A stretch of DNA of 64,000 bases from Sphingopyxis chilensis. GTDB lineage: Bacteria > Pseudomonadota > Alphaproteobacteria > Sphingomonadales > Sphingomonadaceae. The notes beneath the pieces are model-generated. The model made no database searches. It was given only the letters and a program-made list of their open reading frames with translations, and was not told where the DNA came from. The translations under genes and the position numbers were made by a program. Each line of letters begins with the position of its first letter. Position 1 is the stretch's first letter. Positions 24,121 through 42,072 of the stretch are shown here, one piece after another. The stretch is from assembly GCF_035930445.1 (NCBI RefSeq), contig NZ_CP142394.1, positions 91,001 to 155,000 of the forward strand, read 5' to 3'.

Positions 24121-25518
24121 ATGGCCGAATCCGATTCCCCCGTCCCGAACGAATCGCCGCGCGACGCGTCCGCGCCAGCCGCCGCGCGCCCGCCTTCGGC
24201 GGTCAGCGCCGGGGTCGGCATCGTCGGGCTAGCGGGGCTGGTTAGCTATTTGCTCATCGCACGGTTCGCGCCCGAAATCGCGGCTTTCCTTGGCATCGAC
24301 TGGGGATCGCGCGGGTCGATGAGCGGACCGAATTCGGCGATTGCGAGCGTGCTCGCCTGCGGCGTGCCGATGGTGCTGTGGTCGGTTTTTGTCGACAAGG
24401 TGCATCGCAATCCGTCGACCGGAATCGACTGGTCGCAGCGCCGTCCGTGGCGCGAAACGCTCGACATCAGTCTGACCAAGCTCGCCGGAATGTGGGCGAC
24501 ATGGGGCCTGATCGCGCTGATCTATGCGACGATGCGCTATTATTGGGAGGGCAATTACGCCTTTTCGATGAACCTGCTCGAAACCGTGGCGCCGTGGCTG
24601 CTCCTCGTCTCGGTCCCCTATATGCTGTGGCTCGATCGCCGCATGATCGAGCCGCGCGACGGCTGCTGGCAATTCGGGCGTTGGCTGATCGCAGCCGGGC
24701 AGCCGGTCGATGGCAGGGCGATCGCGCATCATCTACGCGCTTGGGCGGTGAAGGGCTTTTTCACCGCCTTCATGCTCTCGATCGTTCCGGGCAATTTTTC
24801 GGCGCTGGTCACCGTGCCGATCAGCGAGGTCACCGCAAATCCCTATTTAACCGGGCTGTGGTCGATCAATTTCCTCTATCTGGTCGATGTCCACATTGCG
24901 ACGGTCGGCTATATCCTGACCCTGAAGCCGCTCGACGCGCATATTCGCACCGCCAACCCCTATGGCATGGCGTGGGTCGCGGCGCTCGTCTGCTATCCGC
25001 CCTTCATCCTGATGAACGGGGGCCCGCTCGATTATCAGGTCAATGGCTCCGACTGGGGTTATTGGCTCGCCGGGCACGAGGGGCTGCTGATCGCCTGGGG
25101 TATTGCGCTGGTGCTGCTCACCGCGGTCTATAGCTGGGCGACGATGGCGTTCGGCATCCGCTTTTCGAATCTGACGCACCGCGGCGTCATCACGCACGGT
25201 CCGTATAAATACACCCGTCATCCAGCCTATATTTCAAAGAATATGACTTGGTGGATCGGCTCGCTGCCCTTTCTCGTGACCGCGGGCGGCTGGGTCGAGG
25301 GCGCGCGCAATGTCGCGTTGCTCGGGCTGGTCAGCGGCATCTATTACTGGCGCGCCAAGACCGAGGAGAAGCATCTCCTCGCCGATCCCGCTTATGTCGC
25401 CTATTGGAACTGGGCGCAGGCCAACGCTTTCATCCCGCGGCTGTTCGCCCGGATGACGGGCCGCGCGCGCCCGCTGATCCGGCTCGAACCCGACGAACGT
25501 GTCGGGCCCGTCGCCTAG
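24121..25518 (+). CDS. Polytopic membrane protein with ICMT/PEMT-type C-terminal methyltransferase motif
   Basis: This 465-residue integral membrane protein has about ten transmembrane helices. Near the C-terminus HGPYKYTRHPAYISKNMTWW matches the RHPxY motif of isoprenylcysteine carboxyl methyltransferase and phospholipid methyltransferase families; the Glu-rich segment RAKTEEKHLLADPAYVAYW follows. Family members use S-adenosylmethionine to methylate membrane-embedded substrates. The N-terminal half has no counterpart that I recognise. The ATG at 24121 begins a hydrophilic tail. An in-frame GTG nine bases upstream is also possible. The substrate is unknown. Confidence 0.75.
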   Translation: MAESDSPVPNESPRDASAPAAARPPSAVSAGVGIVGLAGLVSYLLIARFAPEIAAFLGIDWGSRGSMSGPNSAIASVLACGVPMVLWSVFVDKVHRNPSTGIDWSQRRPWRETLDISLTKLAGMWATWGLIALIYATMRYYWEGNYAFSMNLLETVAPWLLLVSVPYMLWLDRRMIEPRDGCWQFGRWLIAAGQPVDGRAIAHHLRAWAVKGFFTAFMLSIVPGNFSALVTVPISEVTANPYLTGLWSINFLYLVDVHIATVGYILTLKPLDAHIRTANPYGMAWVAALVCYPPFILMNGGPLDYQVNGSDWGYWLAGHEGLLIAWGIALVLLTAVYSWATMAFGIRFSNLTHRGVITHGPYKYTRHPAYISKNMTWWIGSLPFLVTAGGWVEGARNVALLGLVSGIYYWRAKTEEKHLLADPAYVAYWNWAQANAFIPRLFARMTGRARPLIRLEPDERVGPVA

Positions 25519-25530
25519 CTTCCGTTCTTC

Positions 25531-25845
25531 CTAGTTCGAGACGCCGTGGCTTGCGGCGGCGGCTTCGGCTGCGCGGCGAGCCTGCAGATCGGCATGGGCC
25601 CGATTGATCACGCGCCACGCCTTTTCGCAGCGCTGCTGGTCGGAAGACCGCTCGCTGGCGCAAAGCCTGTCGAGCCGCGCGAGGATGGCTTTGGGGCTGT
25701 TGTCGCGAAGCGCAGGAAAGGCCCGGACATATTCTCCGGAGCTGTTGGAGCCGATGGTCGCGGCCGAATTGATATCGATGCCTTGCGCCGCGGCGCCGGC
25801 GGAAAACAGGGTGAGCGCGATCAGGCTGGCGGACAAACGGATCAT
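25531..25845 (-). CDS. Small exported protein of unknown function
   Basis: This 104-residue protein has a signal peptide (MIRLSASLIALTLFSAGAAA) followed by a mature part of about 84 residues. The mature part contains two cysteines in a C-x10-C arrangement (LCASERSSDQQRCEK) that could form a disulfide, and an Ala-rich helical tail. I recognise no family. GGAG lies just before two consecutive ATG codons; the start at 25845 gives the better spacing. It is 107 bp upstream of the TonB-dependent receptor stop, on the same strand, but is not obviously in its operon. Confidence 0.65.
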   Translation of the reverse strand: MIRLSASLIALTLFSAGAAAQGIDINSAATIGSNSSGEYVRAFPALRDNSPKAILARLDRLCASERSSDQQRCEKAWRVINRAHADLQARRAAEAAAASHGVSN

Positions 25846-25952
25846 CATCGACTCCTGCATCAGGCGGGTTTCATGTCCGTGATAACATGGAAGGATCGTG
25901 ATGCGAAGCCCGGCCCGTGCGGCTTTGGATCCGCGCGGGCCGGGAGCTTTGG

Positions 25953-28223
25953 TCAGAATTTGAAGCCGGCCTCGACGCCCCAGATACGGGGTTCGTTGAC
26001 GTAGCTGGTCAGGTTGTTGAAATCGATGCCGCCGGTCGGCGATTCATCATTGGTGATGTTGCGCACGAAGCCCGCGACGTCGAAGCGATCGGTGCGATAG
26101 CCGACACGCAGCCCGCCCTCGATCATCTTGTCGTCCGAAAATTCGACCGAGCGATAGAGGAAGAACTGGACCTTCGAACGATAATACCAGTCGGTAAAGG
26201 CATAGATGGCGCCGTCGCCGACGGGGATTTCATAGCCGGCGGTCCAGTTCAGCGTCCATTTCGGCGACTGCGGCAGCTGGTTGCCGTCGATCGAGAAGAT
26301 GCCGGGGCTTCCCGGGCGCTGCGGGTCGAGCACGGTGCACGGCGTCGCCGAACCGCAGCCCGCGACGAAGGCATTGGCGTCGTCGATTTCGGCGACGTTC
26401 CAGGCGCCGCCGATCGAGAAGGTCAGCCCGCGTGCAGGCGCCGCTTGCAGTTCGGCCTCGATACCATGGCCCTTGGCATCGACGTTGAGCAGGCTCGCGA
26501 CGTTCGCGGTGCCACCGACGGCGGTCAGCTGAAGATCCTTGGTGTCGAAGAAATAGCCGGTGAGGTTGAAGCGGACGCGGTCGTCGAGGAAAGCGGTCTT
26601 GATCCCCGCTTCATAGGACATCGTCTCTTCCTGGTCGGCGGTCGAGATCGTCCGCGCGAAGGTCAGGCGGCCCTGCACCGACGGCGCGCGATAGCCGCGT
26701 GCGACGCGGGCATAGAGCGTCAGCGCGTCCGACGCGTCATAGGTCGCGCTGGCGTCCCAGGTCAGCAGCTTGCCCTTGACCCGTGCGGCCTGCGGCGGGA
26801 CCGGTGTGTTCGGGTTGACCACGAAGTCGGGGCGCGTCTCGACCGGGCGCGACGCGACGAAATCGCGCGTGTCGTGGTTGTAGCGCGCGCCGGCCTGCAA
26901 CTTGAAGCCATTGTCGAATTCATAATTGACCGAGCCGAAGAGGCCGTAAGCCTCGCTGTCCTGGCGCTGGATCGCGATCGCCGACGGGGTCGCGTCGGTC
27001 GGACCGCCGAATTCGAAGCTCGAAATGTCGAGCTTTTCGTCGAAGTAGAAGGCGCCGAACTGATAGCCGAGCCCGCCGCTGTTGTTCGACGCGATGCGGA
27101 TTTCCTGCGTGAACTGGTCGAGGCTCGGCACATTGTCCTGGCTCTGCGCCTGGAAGGGGATAAGTCCCGGACCCGATTCGGGCAGGAAAACCGCGCCGAA
27201 GCCGCCGTCGATGTCGCCCCGGCTCTTGAAATTGCCGTTCCAGTAGGAGGTGATCGAATAAGCGGTCACCGCGCCGAAATCATATTCGAGGTTGAGCGCG
27301 GCGTTATAGGTGTTGAGCTTCTGGAAGTTCAGCCCGTCCTGCCACACCTTGTCGCGTTCGAATTCGGTGCCCGCGCCGCCGAGGCCGACGAGCTTGTTGC
27401 TGCCCGGCAGCTGCGTATTGGCGCGGAAGATGATCGCCGAGCCGTCATAGACGCGGACCTGCCCGGTCACGCGGCCGGTGAAGGGGCCATTTTCATATTG
27501 CAGCTGGAGGCGCGCGGCGATGTCGTCATAGCCGCCAAGATCGTCCTTCTTGGTCGTCGCGATATTGTCGACCCAATTGTCGCGGTGCTGGAACAGGGTC
27601 GAGAGGCGGACCGAGAAGCCGCTGTCGTCGGCGGCGCCCGCCGCGACCTCGACCTGCGTGGTGCCATAGCGGCCATAGGAGGCGCGCGCGTAGCCGCCGG
27701 TCTTGCCGGGCTTGACGGTGTCGAACTTGACGATGCCTGCCGGCGTGTTGCGGCCGAACAGCGTGCCCTGCGGCCCGCGGAGGACCTCGACGCGGTCGAG
27801 GTCGAAGATCGGGAAACCCTTGAGGATCGGGTTTTCGAGGACGACGTCGTCATAGACGAGGCTGACCGGCTGCGACGCGTTGAGGTCGAAATCGGTGTTG
27901 CCGAGCCCACGGATATAGAAGCGGGGAAAGGTGCGCCCGAACGAGCTTTCGATGTTGAGGCTGGGGACGCGGCCCGCGAGCACGCGGACGTCGGCGCCGG
28001 TCGAGGTGATCGCGCCGAGCGTATCGCCCGACAGCACGCTGACCGAAACCGGCACGTCCTGAAGGCTTTCCTCGCGGCGTTGCGCGGTGACGACGATGTC
28101 GCCGAGACCGCTGTCTGCTTCGGCGGCGGGAGCGACGGATGCGTCCTGTGCGGCGGCCGGCGCGGCCCATGCGGCCGCAGCAAGAGCGAAACTTATAGCG
28201 GTAGCGGAAGGAAAGTGGCGCAT
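25953..28223 (-). CDS. TonB-dependent outer-membrane receptor
   Basis: This 756-residue receptor imports a ligand across the outer membrane using TonB energy. It has a signal peptide (ends APAAAQ), a TonB-box-like start of the plug (IVVTAQRR, residues 43-50) and the plug landmarks PRFYIRGLGNTDF and DRVEVLRGPQGTLFGRNTPAG. A 22-strand barrel follows, ending in the outer-membrane signature with terminal Phe (VEAGFKF). Its IVVTAQRR...LQDVPVSV type is common among sphingomonad receptors for plant or aromatic compounds and siderophores; the ligand cannot be read. AGGAAG precedes the ATG at 28223. The gene is divergent from rpoB. Confidence 0.95.
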   Translation of the reverse strand: MRHFPSATAISFALAAAAWAAPAAAQDASVAPAAEADSGLGDIVVTAQRREESLQDVPVSVSVLSGDTLGAITSTGADVRVLAGRVPSLNIESSFGRTFPRFYIRGLGNTDFDLNASQPVSLVYDDVVLENPILKGFPIFDLDRVEVLRGPQGTLFGRNTPAGIVKFDTVKPGKTGGYARASYGRYGTTQVEVAAGAADDSGFSVRLSTLFQHRDNWVDNIATTKKDDLGGYDDIAARLQLQYENGPFTGRVTGQVRVYDGSAIIFRANTQLPGSNKLVGLGGAGTEFERDKVWQDGLNFQKLNTYNAALNLEYDFGAVTAYSITSYWNGNFKSRGDIDGGFGAVFLPESGPGLIPFQAQSQDNVPSLDQFTQEIRIASNNSGGLGYQFGAFYFDEKLDISSFEFGGPTDATPSAIAIQRQDSEAYGLFGSVNYEFDNGFKLQAGARYNHDTRDFVASRPVETRPDFVVNPNTPVPPQAARVKGKLLTWDASATYDASDALTLYARVARGYRAPSVQGRLTFARTISTADQEETMSYEAGIKTAFLDDRVRFNLTGYFFDTKDLQLTAVGGTANVASLLNVDAKGHGIEAELQAAPARGLTFSIGGAWNVAEIDDANAFVAGCGSATPCTVLDPQRPGSPGIFSIDGNQLPQSPKWTLNWTAGYEIPVGDGAIYAFTDWYYRSKVQFFLYRSVEFSDDKMIEGGLRVGYRTDRFDVAGFVRNITNDESPTGGIDFNNLTSYVNEPRIWGVEAGFKF

Positions 28224-28320
28224 GGCGAGCTTCCTGAAAATAGAGTTGACGATGGGAGAGCGGAAAACCAGCGTTCTTTGGCTGCGCGCGCGCGCGCGAT
28301 CAATCGCGGAAATGCACCGC

Positions 28321-28338
28321 GCTGACGTTCGTGTCAGC
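28321..28338. promoter_or_regulatory. Inverted repeat, possible operator for the TonB receptor
   Basis: GCTGAC (28321-28326) and GTCAGC (28333-28338) are perfect inverted arms with a 6-base spacer. It lies 98 bp upstream of the receptor start and 43 bp upstream of the rpoB promoter -35 box. A regulator binding here could act on the receptor. The short arms make chance occurrence quite possible. Confidence 0.35.
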
Positions 28339-28380
28339 AGTGTTGCGAAATTGCTGCACTTTGGCGACCGGGCGACGCCG

Positions 28381-28409
28381 TTGACACCCGGCGGGCCCAA
28401 TCCTATATT
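28381..28409 (+). promoter_or_regulatory. Sigma-70 promoter of rpoBC
   Basis: TTGACA (28381-28386) and TATATT (28404-28409) are separated by 17 bases, with a G+C-rich spacer. This is near the sigma-70 consensus and much better than most promoters in such a GC-rich genome. Transcription would begin near 28416, giving a leader of about 170 bases to the rpoB start. Confidence 0.75.
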
Positions 28410-28588
28410 GCGTCCACACCCCACCGTCCGAGATAGAGCCTGACTTTGCGCAACGGGCTGTACGGATAGGGCGGCAGGGATTTCGAGATGCGTTGGAAAG
28501 CTGCGGTAAACCGGCAACGGTTCGTCGCGGCCTTTTTGCGTCTCTATCTGCGCTCGCGAGCTATTTTCTTAAGGCGAGATAATCACTT

Positions 28589-32767
<4,179 letters not shown>

Positions 32768-32775
32768 AATTTTTC

Positions 32776-32812
32776 CTCACCCCCTTCGCCTGCGGCGAGG
32801 GGGGAAGAGTGG
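32776..32812. repeat. Imperfect hairpin in the rpoB-rpoC gap
   Basis: CACCCCCTTCGCC pairs with GGCGAGGGGGGAA around a TGC loop, with mismatches. The sequence has the CCCC-TTCGCC / GGCGAGGGG look of a dispersed sphingomonad repeat. It lies just before the rpoC Shine-Dalgarno (GGAG) and may modulate the beta to beta-prime translation ratio. No T-run follows it, so termination is unlikely. Confidence 0.5.
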
Positions 32813-32821
32813 AGCAAGATT

Positions 32822-37105
<4,284 letters not shown>

Positions 37106-37135
37106 GCTTCCTTACGCCTTTGGCCGACAGAAATG

Positions 37136-37170
37136 AGCCCCGCCGGAGGATCCGGCGGGGCTTTTTCTTT
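37136..37170 (+). terminator. Intrinsic terminator of rpoBC
   Basis: A perfect 12-bp stem (AGCCCCGCCGGA at 37136-37147 with TCCGGCGGGGCT at 37151-37162) has a GGA loop and is followed by a T-rich run, TTTTTCTTT. It lies 30 bp after the rpoC stop and separates rpoBC from the HerA-like gene. Confidence 0.92.
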
Positions 37171-37279
37171 AGGAAACCCGGCCCGCCACCCGTGCCGCCA
37201 CCCACCGCCCGTTTGCCGATTGCCTGTCCCCGCCCCCCGCTCTAGACCTTGGGAAAGGCTTTCGAATGGAGGACAGTGG

Positions 37280-38875
37280 GTGAGCGACGGCAGCGCGGTG
37301 AGCGAAATCTATATCGGCCTTGGCGGCGGCGGAGCGGCCGACGGGCCACGCCAGTCGCTAGTACTCAAACGCGCAAACCGTCACGGGCTGATCGCCGGCG
37401 CCACCGGCACCGGCAAGACGGTGACCTTGCAGGGGCTCGCCGAGGGTTTTTCGGCTGTTGGCGTCCCGGTGTTTGTCGCCGATGTGAAGGGCGACCTCGC
37501 CGGTATGGCGATGGCGGGCAGCCCGACGGCGAAGGTCCATGAACCCTTTTCGAAGCGTGCCGCCGAAATCGGCGACACGACATGGACTTATCGCGACAAT
37601 CCGGTGATCTTCTGGGACCTGTTCGGCGAGCAGGGGCACCCGATCCGCACCACCATCTCCGAAATGGGTCCGCTGCTGCTCGCGCGGCTGATGGGCTTGA
37701 ACGAAGTTCAGGAAGGCGTCCTCGCGATCGCCTTCCGCATCGCCGACGAGCAGAATCTGCTACTGCTCGATCTGGGCGACTTGCAGGCGATGCTCGCCTG
37801 GTGCGCCGAAAACGCTGATGAGCTCACGACCAAATATGGCAATGTTTCGAAGGCCACCGTCGGCACGATCCAGCGGCAGTTGCTAACGCTTGAAAGCCAG
37901 GGCGGCGACCATTTCTTCGGCGAGCCCGCGCTCGACATACAGGACATGATCCGCACCGATGAGAGCGGCCGGGGCTATGTCAACATCCTCGCCGCCGACA
38001 AATTGATGGCGAGCCCGAAGCTCTATGCGACCTTCCTGCTCTGGCTCTTGTCGGAGATGTTCGAGACGCTTCCCGAGGTCGGCGATCCCGACAAGCCGAA
38101 GCTCGTCTTCTTCTTCGACGAGGCGCACCTGCTCTTCGACGATGCGCCGCCCGCGCTCACGGAAAAGATCGAGCAGGTGGTGCGCCTGATCCGCTCGAAG
38201 GGTGTCGGCGTCTATTTCGTGACGCAGAACCCGATCGACGTGCCCGAAGCGGTCGCGGGCCAGCTCGGCAACCGCGTCCAGCATGCGCTCCGCGCCTTTA
38301 CCCCGCGCGATCAGAAAGCGGTGAAGGCCGCCGCCGAAACCTTCCGCCCCAATCCCAAGATCGACGTCGCGCGCGAGATCACCGAGCTGAAGGTCGGCGA
38401 AGCGCTTGTATCGCTGCTGATGGCCGATGGCGCTCCCTCGCCGGTCGAGCGCACGTTGATCAAGCCGCCCTGTTCGCGCGCGGGGCCCTTGGAAGCCAAG
38501 GAACGCGCGATCATCCAGTCGATCTCTCCGGTCGAGGGCAAATATGACACCCCCGTCGACCGCGAAAGCGCCGAGGAATTGCTCGCGGCCAAGGCCGAGC
38601 AGGCGCAGGCGGCTGCGATCGAGGCGAAAGCGCAAGCCGAAGCCGACAAGCAGGCCGCGATCGCCGCGAAGGAAGAGGCGAAACGCAAGGCGGCCGAGGA
38701 GCGCGAGCGCATCCGGCTTGAAAAGGCGGCCGCGCGCGAAGCGGCAAAACCCTCGATGGCCGAGAAGATGATGCAGTCGGCGGCGCGCTCGGCGGCGACG
38801 AGCCTCGGCAGGCAGGTCGCGGGCAAGTTTGGCGGCCAGCTGATGCGCGGCATATTGGGCAGCCTGTTCAAGTGA
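37280..38875 (+). CDS. HerA-like / DUF853 FtsK-HerA superfamily ATPase
   Basis: This 531-residue ATPase is of the HerA-type DUF853 family. Walker A is GATGTGKT at residues 40-47, and Walker [13 protein letters not shown] lies near 275. Downstream it has the arginine-finger-like region [12 protein letters not shown] and a long Ala/Lys/Glu-rich coiled coil in the last 120 residues. HerA relatives are hexameric DNA translocases or helicases; the physiological role of the stand-alone DUF853 form is unclear. The GTG at 37280 is chosen because GGAGG lies 7-8 bases before it; the in-frame region upstream overlaps the rpoC terminator. The stop overlaps the GTG of the next gene. Confidence 0.85.
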   Translation: MSDGSAVSEIYIGLGGGGAADGPRQSLVLKRANRHGLIAGATGTGKTVTLQGLAEGFSAVGVPVFVADVKGDLAGMAMAGSPTAKVHEPFSKRAAEIGDTTWTYRDNPVIFWDLFGEQGHPIRTTISEMGPLLLARLMGLNEVQEGVLAIAFRIADEQNLLLLDLGDLQAMLAWCAENADELTTKYGNVSKATVGTIQRQLLTLESQGGDHFFGEPALDIQDMIRTDESGRGYVNILAADKLMASPKLYATFLLWLLSEMFETLPEVGDPDKPKLVFFFDEAHLLFDDAPPALTEKIEQVVRLIRSKGVGVYFVTQNPIDVPEAVAGQLGNRVQHALRAFTPRDQKAVKAAAETFRPNPKIDVAREITELKVGEALVSLLMADGAPSPVERTLIKPPCSRAGPLEAKERAIIQSISPVEGKYDTPVDRESAEELLAAKAEQAQAAAIEAKAQAEADKQAAIAAKEEAKRKAAEERERIRLEKAAAREAAKPSMAEKMMQSAARSAATSLGRQVAGKFGGQLMRGILGSLFK

Positions 38876-39324
38876 ACGATGCCGATGCCGCGGCGATGGA
38901 GGCGAGCCTCGCCGCCGTCGCCGATGCCTGCGTCGATATCCGTCACGCGCTGTTCGACCGCTTTTTCGCCGCCTTCCCCGATCGCCGCGCGAGCTTCATG
39001 ATCGTCGAGGCCTCATCGCGGCGGATGACCGACGAGACGCTACAGATGATGCTCGGGCTGGCGAAGGGTGAGGGCTGGGTGTGGCCGCTCGTCGCCGAAC
39101 TCGTCTTCACCCATCGCGCCTATGGGCCGCTGCCAATCGCCGAATATGATGCCTTCATCGACATGACGGTCGACGTGCTGGCCGTTGCGGCGGGCACGGC
39201 GTGGACCCCCGAAACGGCTACGGCGTGGCAGTGTCACGCCGATGCGTTGAAGGTGATGATCCGCAAGGCGCGCGCCGAATGGGAAAGCGCGATGCCGGCC
39301 GGGGTGCCGCAACGCGCCGAATAA
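38872..39324 (+). CDS. Globin-like protein, divergent
   Basis: This 150-residue protein has no obvious named family, but its pattern follows the globin fold. [17 protein letters not shown] resembles the B-C helices; then come a mid-region helix and [22 protein letters not shown], where His81 fits the proximal F8 histidine. [19 protein letters not shown] matches the G-H region of bacterial globins. If real it would bind haem and gas ligands. The GTG start overlaps the stop of the HerA-like gene by 4 bp, so the two are translated together. The globin call is inference from pattern alone. A haem-free sensor globin or an unrelated helical fold cannot be excluded. Confidence 0.6.
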   Translation: MNDADAAAMEASLAAVADACVDIRHALFDRFFAAFPDRRASFMIVEASSRRMTDETLQMMLGLAKGEGWVWPLVAELVFTHRAYGPLPIAEYDAFIDMTVDVLAVAAGTAWTPETATAWQCHADALKVMIRKARAEWESAMPAGVPQRAE

Positions 39325-39331
39325 GAATCTT

Positions 39332-39358
39332 CGTCACCCCGCGAGGGCGGGGATGACG
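39332..39358. terminator. Hairpin between convergent genes, probable bidirectional terminator
   Basis: CGTCACCCCGC (39332-39342) pairs with GCGGGGATGACG (39347-39358) with one bulged A. It is the CGTCACCCC / GGGGATGACG type of palindrome repeated in sphingomonads. It lies between the globin-like gene and the M1 peptidase gene, which converge. No strong T-run is present. Confidence 0.5.
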
Positions 39359-39372
39359 GGAGAAGGATGGCC

Positions 39373-42072
39373 CTATTTTTCCTTCAGCCAGCTTTCGACT
39401 TCGCGCTTGATGCGCGGGCGGCTGGCGCTGCGTTCCTTCAGGCTCGCCAGCGTCTTGTCATAGGGTTTGCGCACATCGGCGGCCAGCGGTGCCGCGATTC
39501 GCTCGAGCTTCGCGATCATCGCGGGATCGTTCGACGAAGCCGCGAGCCCTGCGAGGAAGCGGGCGCGTGCCGAGGCGTCGATGAGCCGGTCGACCGCGGC
39601 CTGATTGGCCTGCGCGAAATCGACCGCCAGTTCGGCATGGTTGGCGGCGACCGCGCCGATGATCGCGGCGCTGACGGTCTTGCCGGGTTCGTCGGTTAGC
39701 GCGAGCGCGAGTGCGCGCTTGGCAAGCGCTTCGTCTTTCGCCGACCCGAGCAATGTATAGAAAGTGCTGCGCTCGACCGCCGATTTCGATGCCTTGGCCA
39801 TGGCACGCAGCTTGTCCCATTCGGCCTTGCCCGCATTCGCCGCAACGATGCCAAGCCAACGCGATTTCAACGGACCGTCGAGCGCGGCGGGATCGCTGTC
39901 CAGCAGCGCGAAGCGGCGCCGTGCTTCGGCGAGCACCTCCGCATCGCCCAACGTCCCGAGCGCCCCGAGCGTTTCCGAACGCAGGATGCTGTCGAGCGCG
40001 GGCTCGTCGGCGCGGGCGTCGAAGCCGAGCCGCCCCATCGCCGGGGCGAGCGCCGCGGTGCCGCGCGCTGCGATCTGCTCCTGCACCGCCGGCTGGTCGT
40101 CGAACAGCTTGTAGAGCGCCGCATAACGCCCGGCGGCGTCGCCGAGCAGCTTCTGGTTGGCATCCTTGGGCACCGCCGCCAACAGGTTGAGCGCCGCGCC
40201 CATCGGCTGGTATCCGGCATAGGCGAGCGCGAAATTGTCGCCGAGCAGCCCCAATTGGTCGATTGGGGCCAGCTTTGCATAATCGGTGCGAAGCGCGGTC
40301 AGCGCAGCGGACGAATAGAGAGTGCGGTAATAGCCAGCCTGGCCCGCGTTGATCAGCACCGGGCCGCAGCCGGGCAGGGTCAACGTCCCCGTCCCGCCCG
40401 CGACCACCTGCCGCGCGACCGCACCATCGCCGGCGCGCGCGAGGACGGGCACCTGCCAGCGGCGGTTTTCGGCGTCGATGCCCTGCTTGCGATCGCGGGA
40501 AAATTCACTCTGTGTCAGCGCGACGGTCGTGTTGCCGCCCGCGCAGGTCACGCCGCCGACGCGGAGCAGCGGAATGCCCGGCTGGTTCGTGAAATCATGC
40601 GCGATCGCCGTCAGCCCCTTGGCGCCCGCCGCTTCGACCGCGCCCCACAGATCGTCGGTGCGCGTATTCGCATATTTATGCTTTTCCATGTAGTTGCGCA
40701 GCCCCTCGCGCCACACATCCTCGCCAGCGTAGGATTCGAGCATCGTGATGACCGCTTCGCCCTTCTGGTAGGTGATCGCATCGAACGCCTGGTTGGTATC
40801 CTCGACCGTGCGGATCGTCTGGACGATCGGGTGCGTCGTCGCGAAAGCGTCGAGCCCCATCGCGCGCTCGCGACCATCGACGCGGTCGAGCAAAGGCTGC
40901 CAGTCGGGGTGGAAATGGTCGCTCGCCTTGGTTTCCATCCAGCTCGCGAAGCCTTCGTTGAGCCAGAGGTCGTCCCACCACGCCATGGTGACGAGATCGC
41001 CGAACCATTGGTGTGCGACCTCGTGCGCCTGCGTTGAATAGATCTGCTGGCGCGTCGCATCGCTCGTGATCTTCGGATCGTCGAGCAGGATGCGCTCGAA
41101 GGTGAAGATCGCGCCCCAATTTTCCATCGCGCCGAAAAATTGCGACTGGCCCGGGCCTGCGACATTGTCGAGCTTGGGCAGCGGATAGGGCTGGCCGAAA
41201 TAATCGCTGTAATAGCCGAGCAGGGGGCCGAGGCTGTCTAGCGCGAAGCGCGCCTGCTCGCCCGATCCCTTGGGCGACACGATGCCGACATCGGCGCCGC
41301 TGTCGCTCTTCGCCGCGAGCCGCTCGAAATTGCCGGTCGCGAAGAAGAGCAGGTAGGACGACATTTTGGGCGAGATATGGAAGGTCACCTTCTTCTTGCC
41401 GCCGTCGACAGGCGTTTCGCTCGTCACGGGCATGTTGCTGACCGCAAGGTCGCCCGCGGGAACGGTCGCCGAGAGGGTGAAGGTCGCCTTGTAGCTCGGC
41501 TCGTCGAAGCTGGGCACGAAGCGTCGGGCGTCGGGCGCCTCGAACTGGGTGAACAGCCCGCGCACCTCCTTGCCGCTGAGCTTGTCGGGATAGTCGAGCG
41601 CGAAAAGCCCGTTCGCCTGCGTATTGATCGTGCCGGTGTAGCGGATAGCAAGGCGATATTTGCCCGGCGCGAGAGGCGCGGGGGCGGTGAAGATTACCGT
41701 CTGCGCGGCGGCATCGGTCGCTGCGGTCAGCGCGATAGCCTTGCCGTCCACACCTATGAGACTGGCGCTCGCGAAGTCGAGGTCGAGCGCGTTCAACGTC
41801 AGCGTCGCTGAGGGCTCGTATAGTTCGATGTCGATGCCCGCCTCGCCGGTGAAGGTCAGCGCTTGGGCGTCCGGGGTGACGCTGATGTCATAATGCAGCG
41901 GTCGCGCGATCCGTGGCAGCTGGCTCGGGATGCTTGCATCGAGCGGGGCGCCGGCCAGCGCAGGCGCCGCTGCGACGGGTGACGCCGGCGCAACTCCGGG
42001 CTGCGTGGCGCAGGCGGCGAGGCTCAGCGACGAAACGGCGCTGAAAAGGAAATGACGTGCAGTTGTTTTCAT
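39373..42072 (-). CDS. M1-family aminopeptidase, lipoprotein
   Basis: This 899-residue zinc aminopeptidase has a lipoprotein signal peptide with LAAC, giving Cys21. The M1 hallmarks are the exopeptidase motif GAMEN at 314-318 and the zinc site HEVAH at 350-354 with Glu373 in NEGFASW. A C-terminal alpha-helical ERAP1-like domain follows. It removes N-terminal amino acids from peptides; the lipid anchor places it in the envelope, unlike cytosolic PepN. The start at 42072 is chosen for the signal peptide and GGGGAT before it; the frame extends upstream to 42192 into the P450 start, which is rejected. Confidence 0.92.
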   Translation of the reverse strand: MKTTARHFLFSAVSSLSLAACATQPGVAPASPVAAAPALAGAPLDASIPSQLPRIARPLHYDISVTPDAQALTFTGEAGIDIELYEPSATLTLNALDLDFASASLIGVDGKAIALTAATDAAAQTVIFTAPAPLAPGKYRLAIRYTGTINTQANGLFALDYPDKLSGKEVRGLFTQFEAPDARRFVPSFDEPSYKATFTLSATVPAGDLAVSNMPVTSETPVDGGKKKVTFHISPKMSSYLLFFATGNFERLAAKSDSGADVGIVSPKGSGEQARFALDSLGPLLGYYSDYFGQPYPLPKLDNVAGPGQSQFFGAMENWGAIFTFERILLDDPKITSDATRQQIYSTQAHEVAHQWFGDLVTMAWWDDLWLNEGFASWMETKASDHFHPDWQPLLDRVDGRERAMGLDAFATTHPIVQTIRTVEDTNQAFDAITYQKGEAVITMLESYAGEDVWREGLRNYMEKHKYANTRTDDLWGAVEAAGAKGLTAIAHDFTNQPGIPLLRVGGVTCAGGNTTVALTQSEFSRDRKQGIDAENRRWQVPVLARAGDGAVARQVVAGGTGTLTLPGCGPVLINAGQAGYYRTLYSSAALTALRTDYAKLAPIDQLGLLGDNFALAYAGYQPMGAALNLLAAVPKDANQKLLGDAAGRYAALYKLFDDQPAVQEQIAARGTAALAPAMGRLGFDARADEPALDSILRSETLGALGTLGDAEVLAEARRRFALLDSDPAALDGPLKSRWLGIVAANAGKAEWDKLRAMAKASKSAVERSTFYTLLGSAKDEALAKRALALALTDEPGKTVSAAIIGAVAANHAELAVDFAQANQAAVDRLIDASARARFLAGLAASSNDPAMIAKLERIAAPLAADVRKPYDKTLASLKERSASRPRIKREVESWLKEK

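Larger units (their letters stand above)
28224..28588. other. 365-bp divergent intergenic region between TonB receptor and rpoB
   Basis: This is the only gene-free stretch above 300 bp. It holds a near-consensus promoter facing rpoB (28381-28409), an inverted repeat GCTGAC-6-GTCAGC at 28321-28338, an alternating CG run near 28290-28300, and a leader of about 170 bases before the rpoB ATG. A short ATG-initiated frame at 28488 has no coding character. No separate promoter for the receptor gene could be defined. Confidence 0.6.

Noticed and set aside
25917..28325. Plus-strand frame antisense to the TonB receptor
   Set aside because: The receptor's plug and barrel motifs are clear on the minus strand; the other frame lacks any motif.
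28488..28588. Short leader ORF before rpoB
   Set aside because: No Shine-Dalgarno and no coding pattern, and the frame runs into rpoB out of register.
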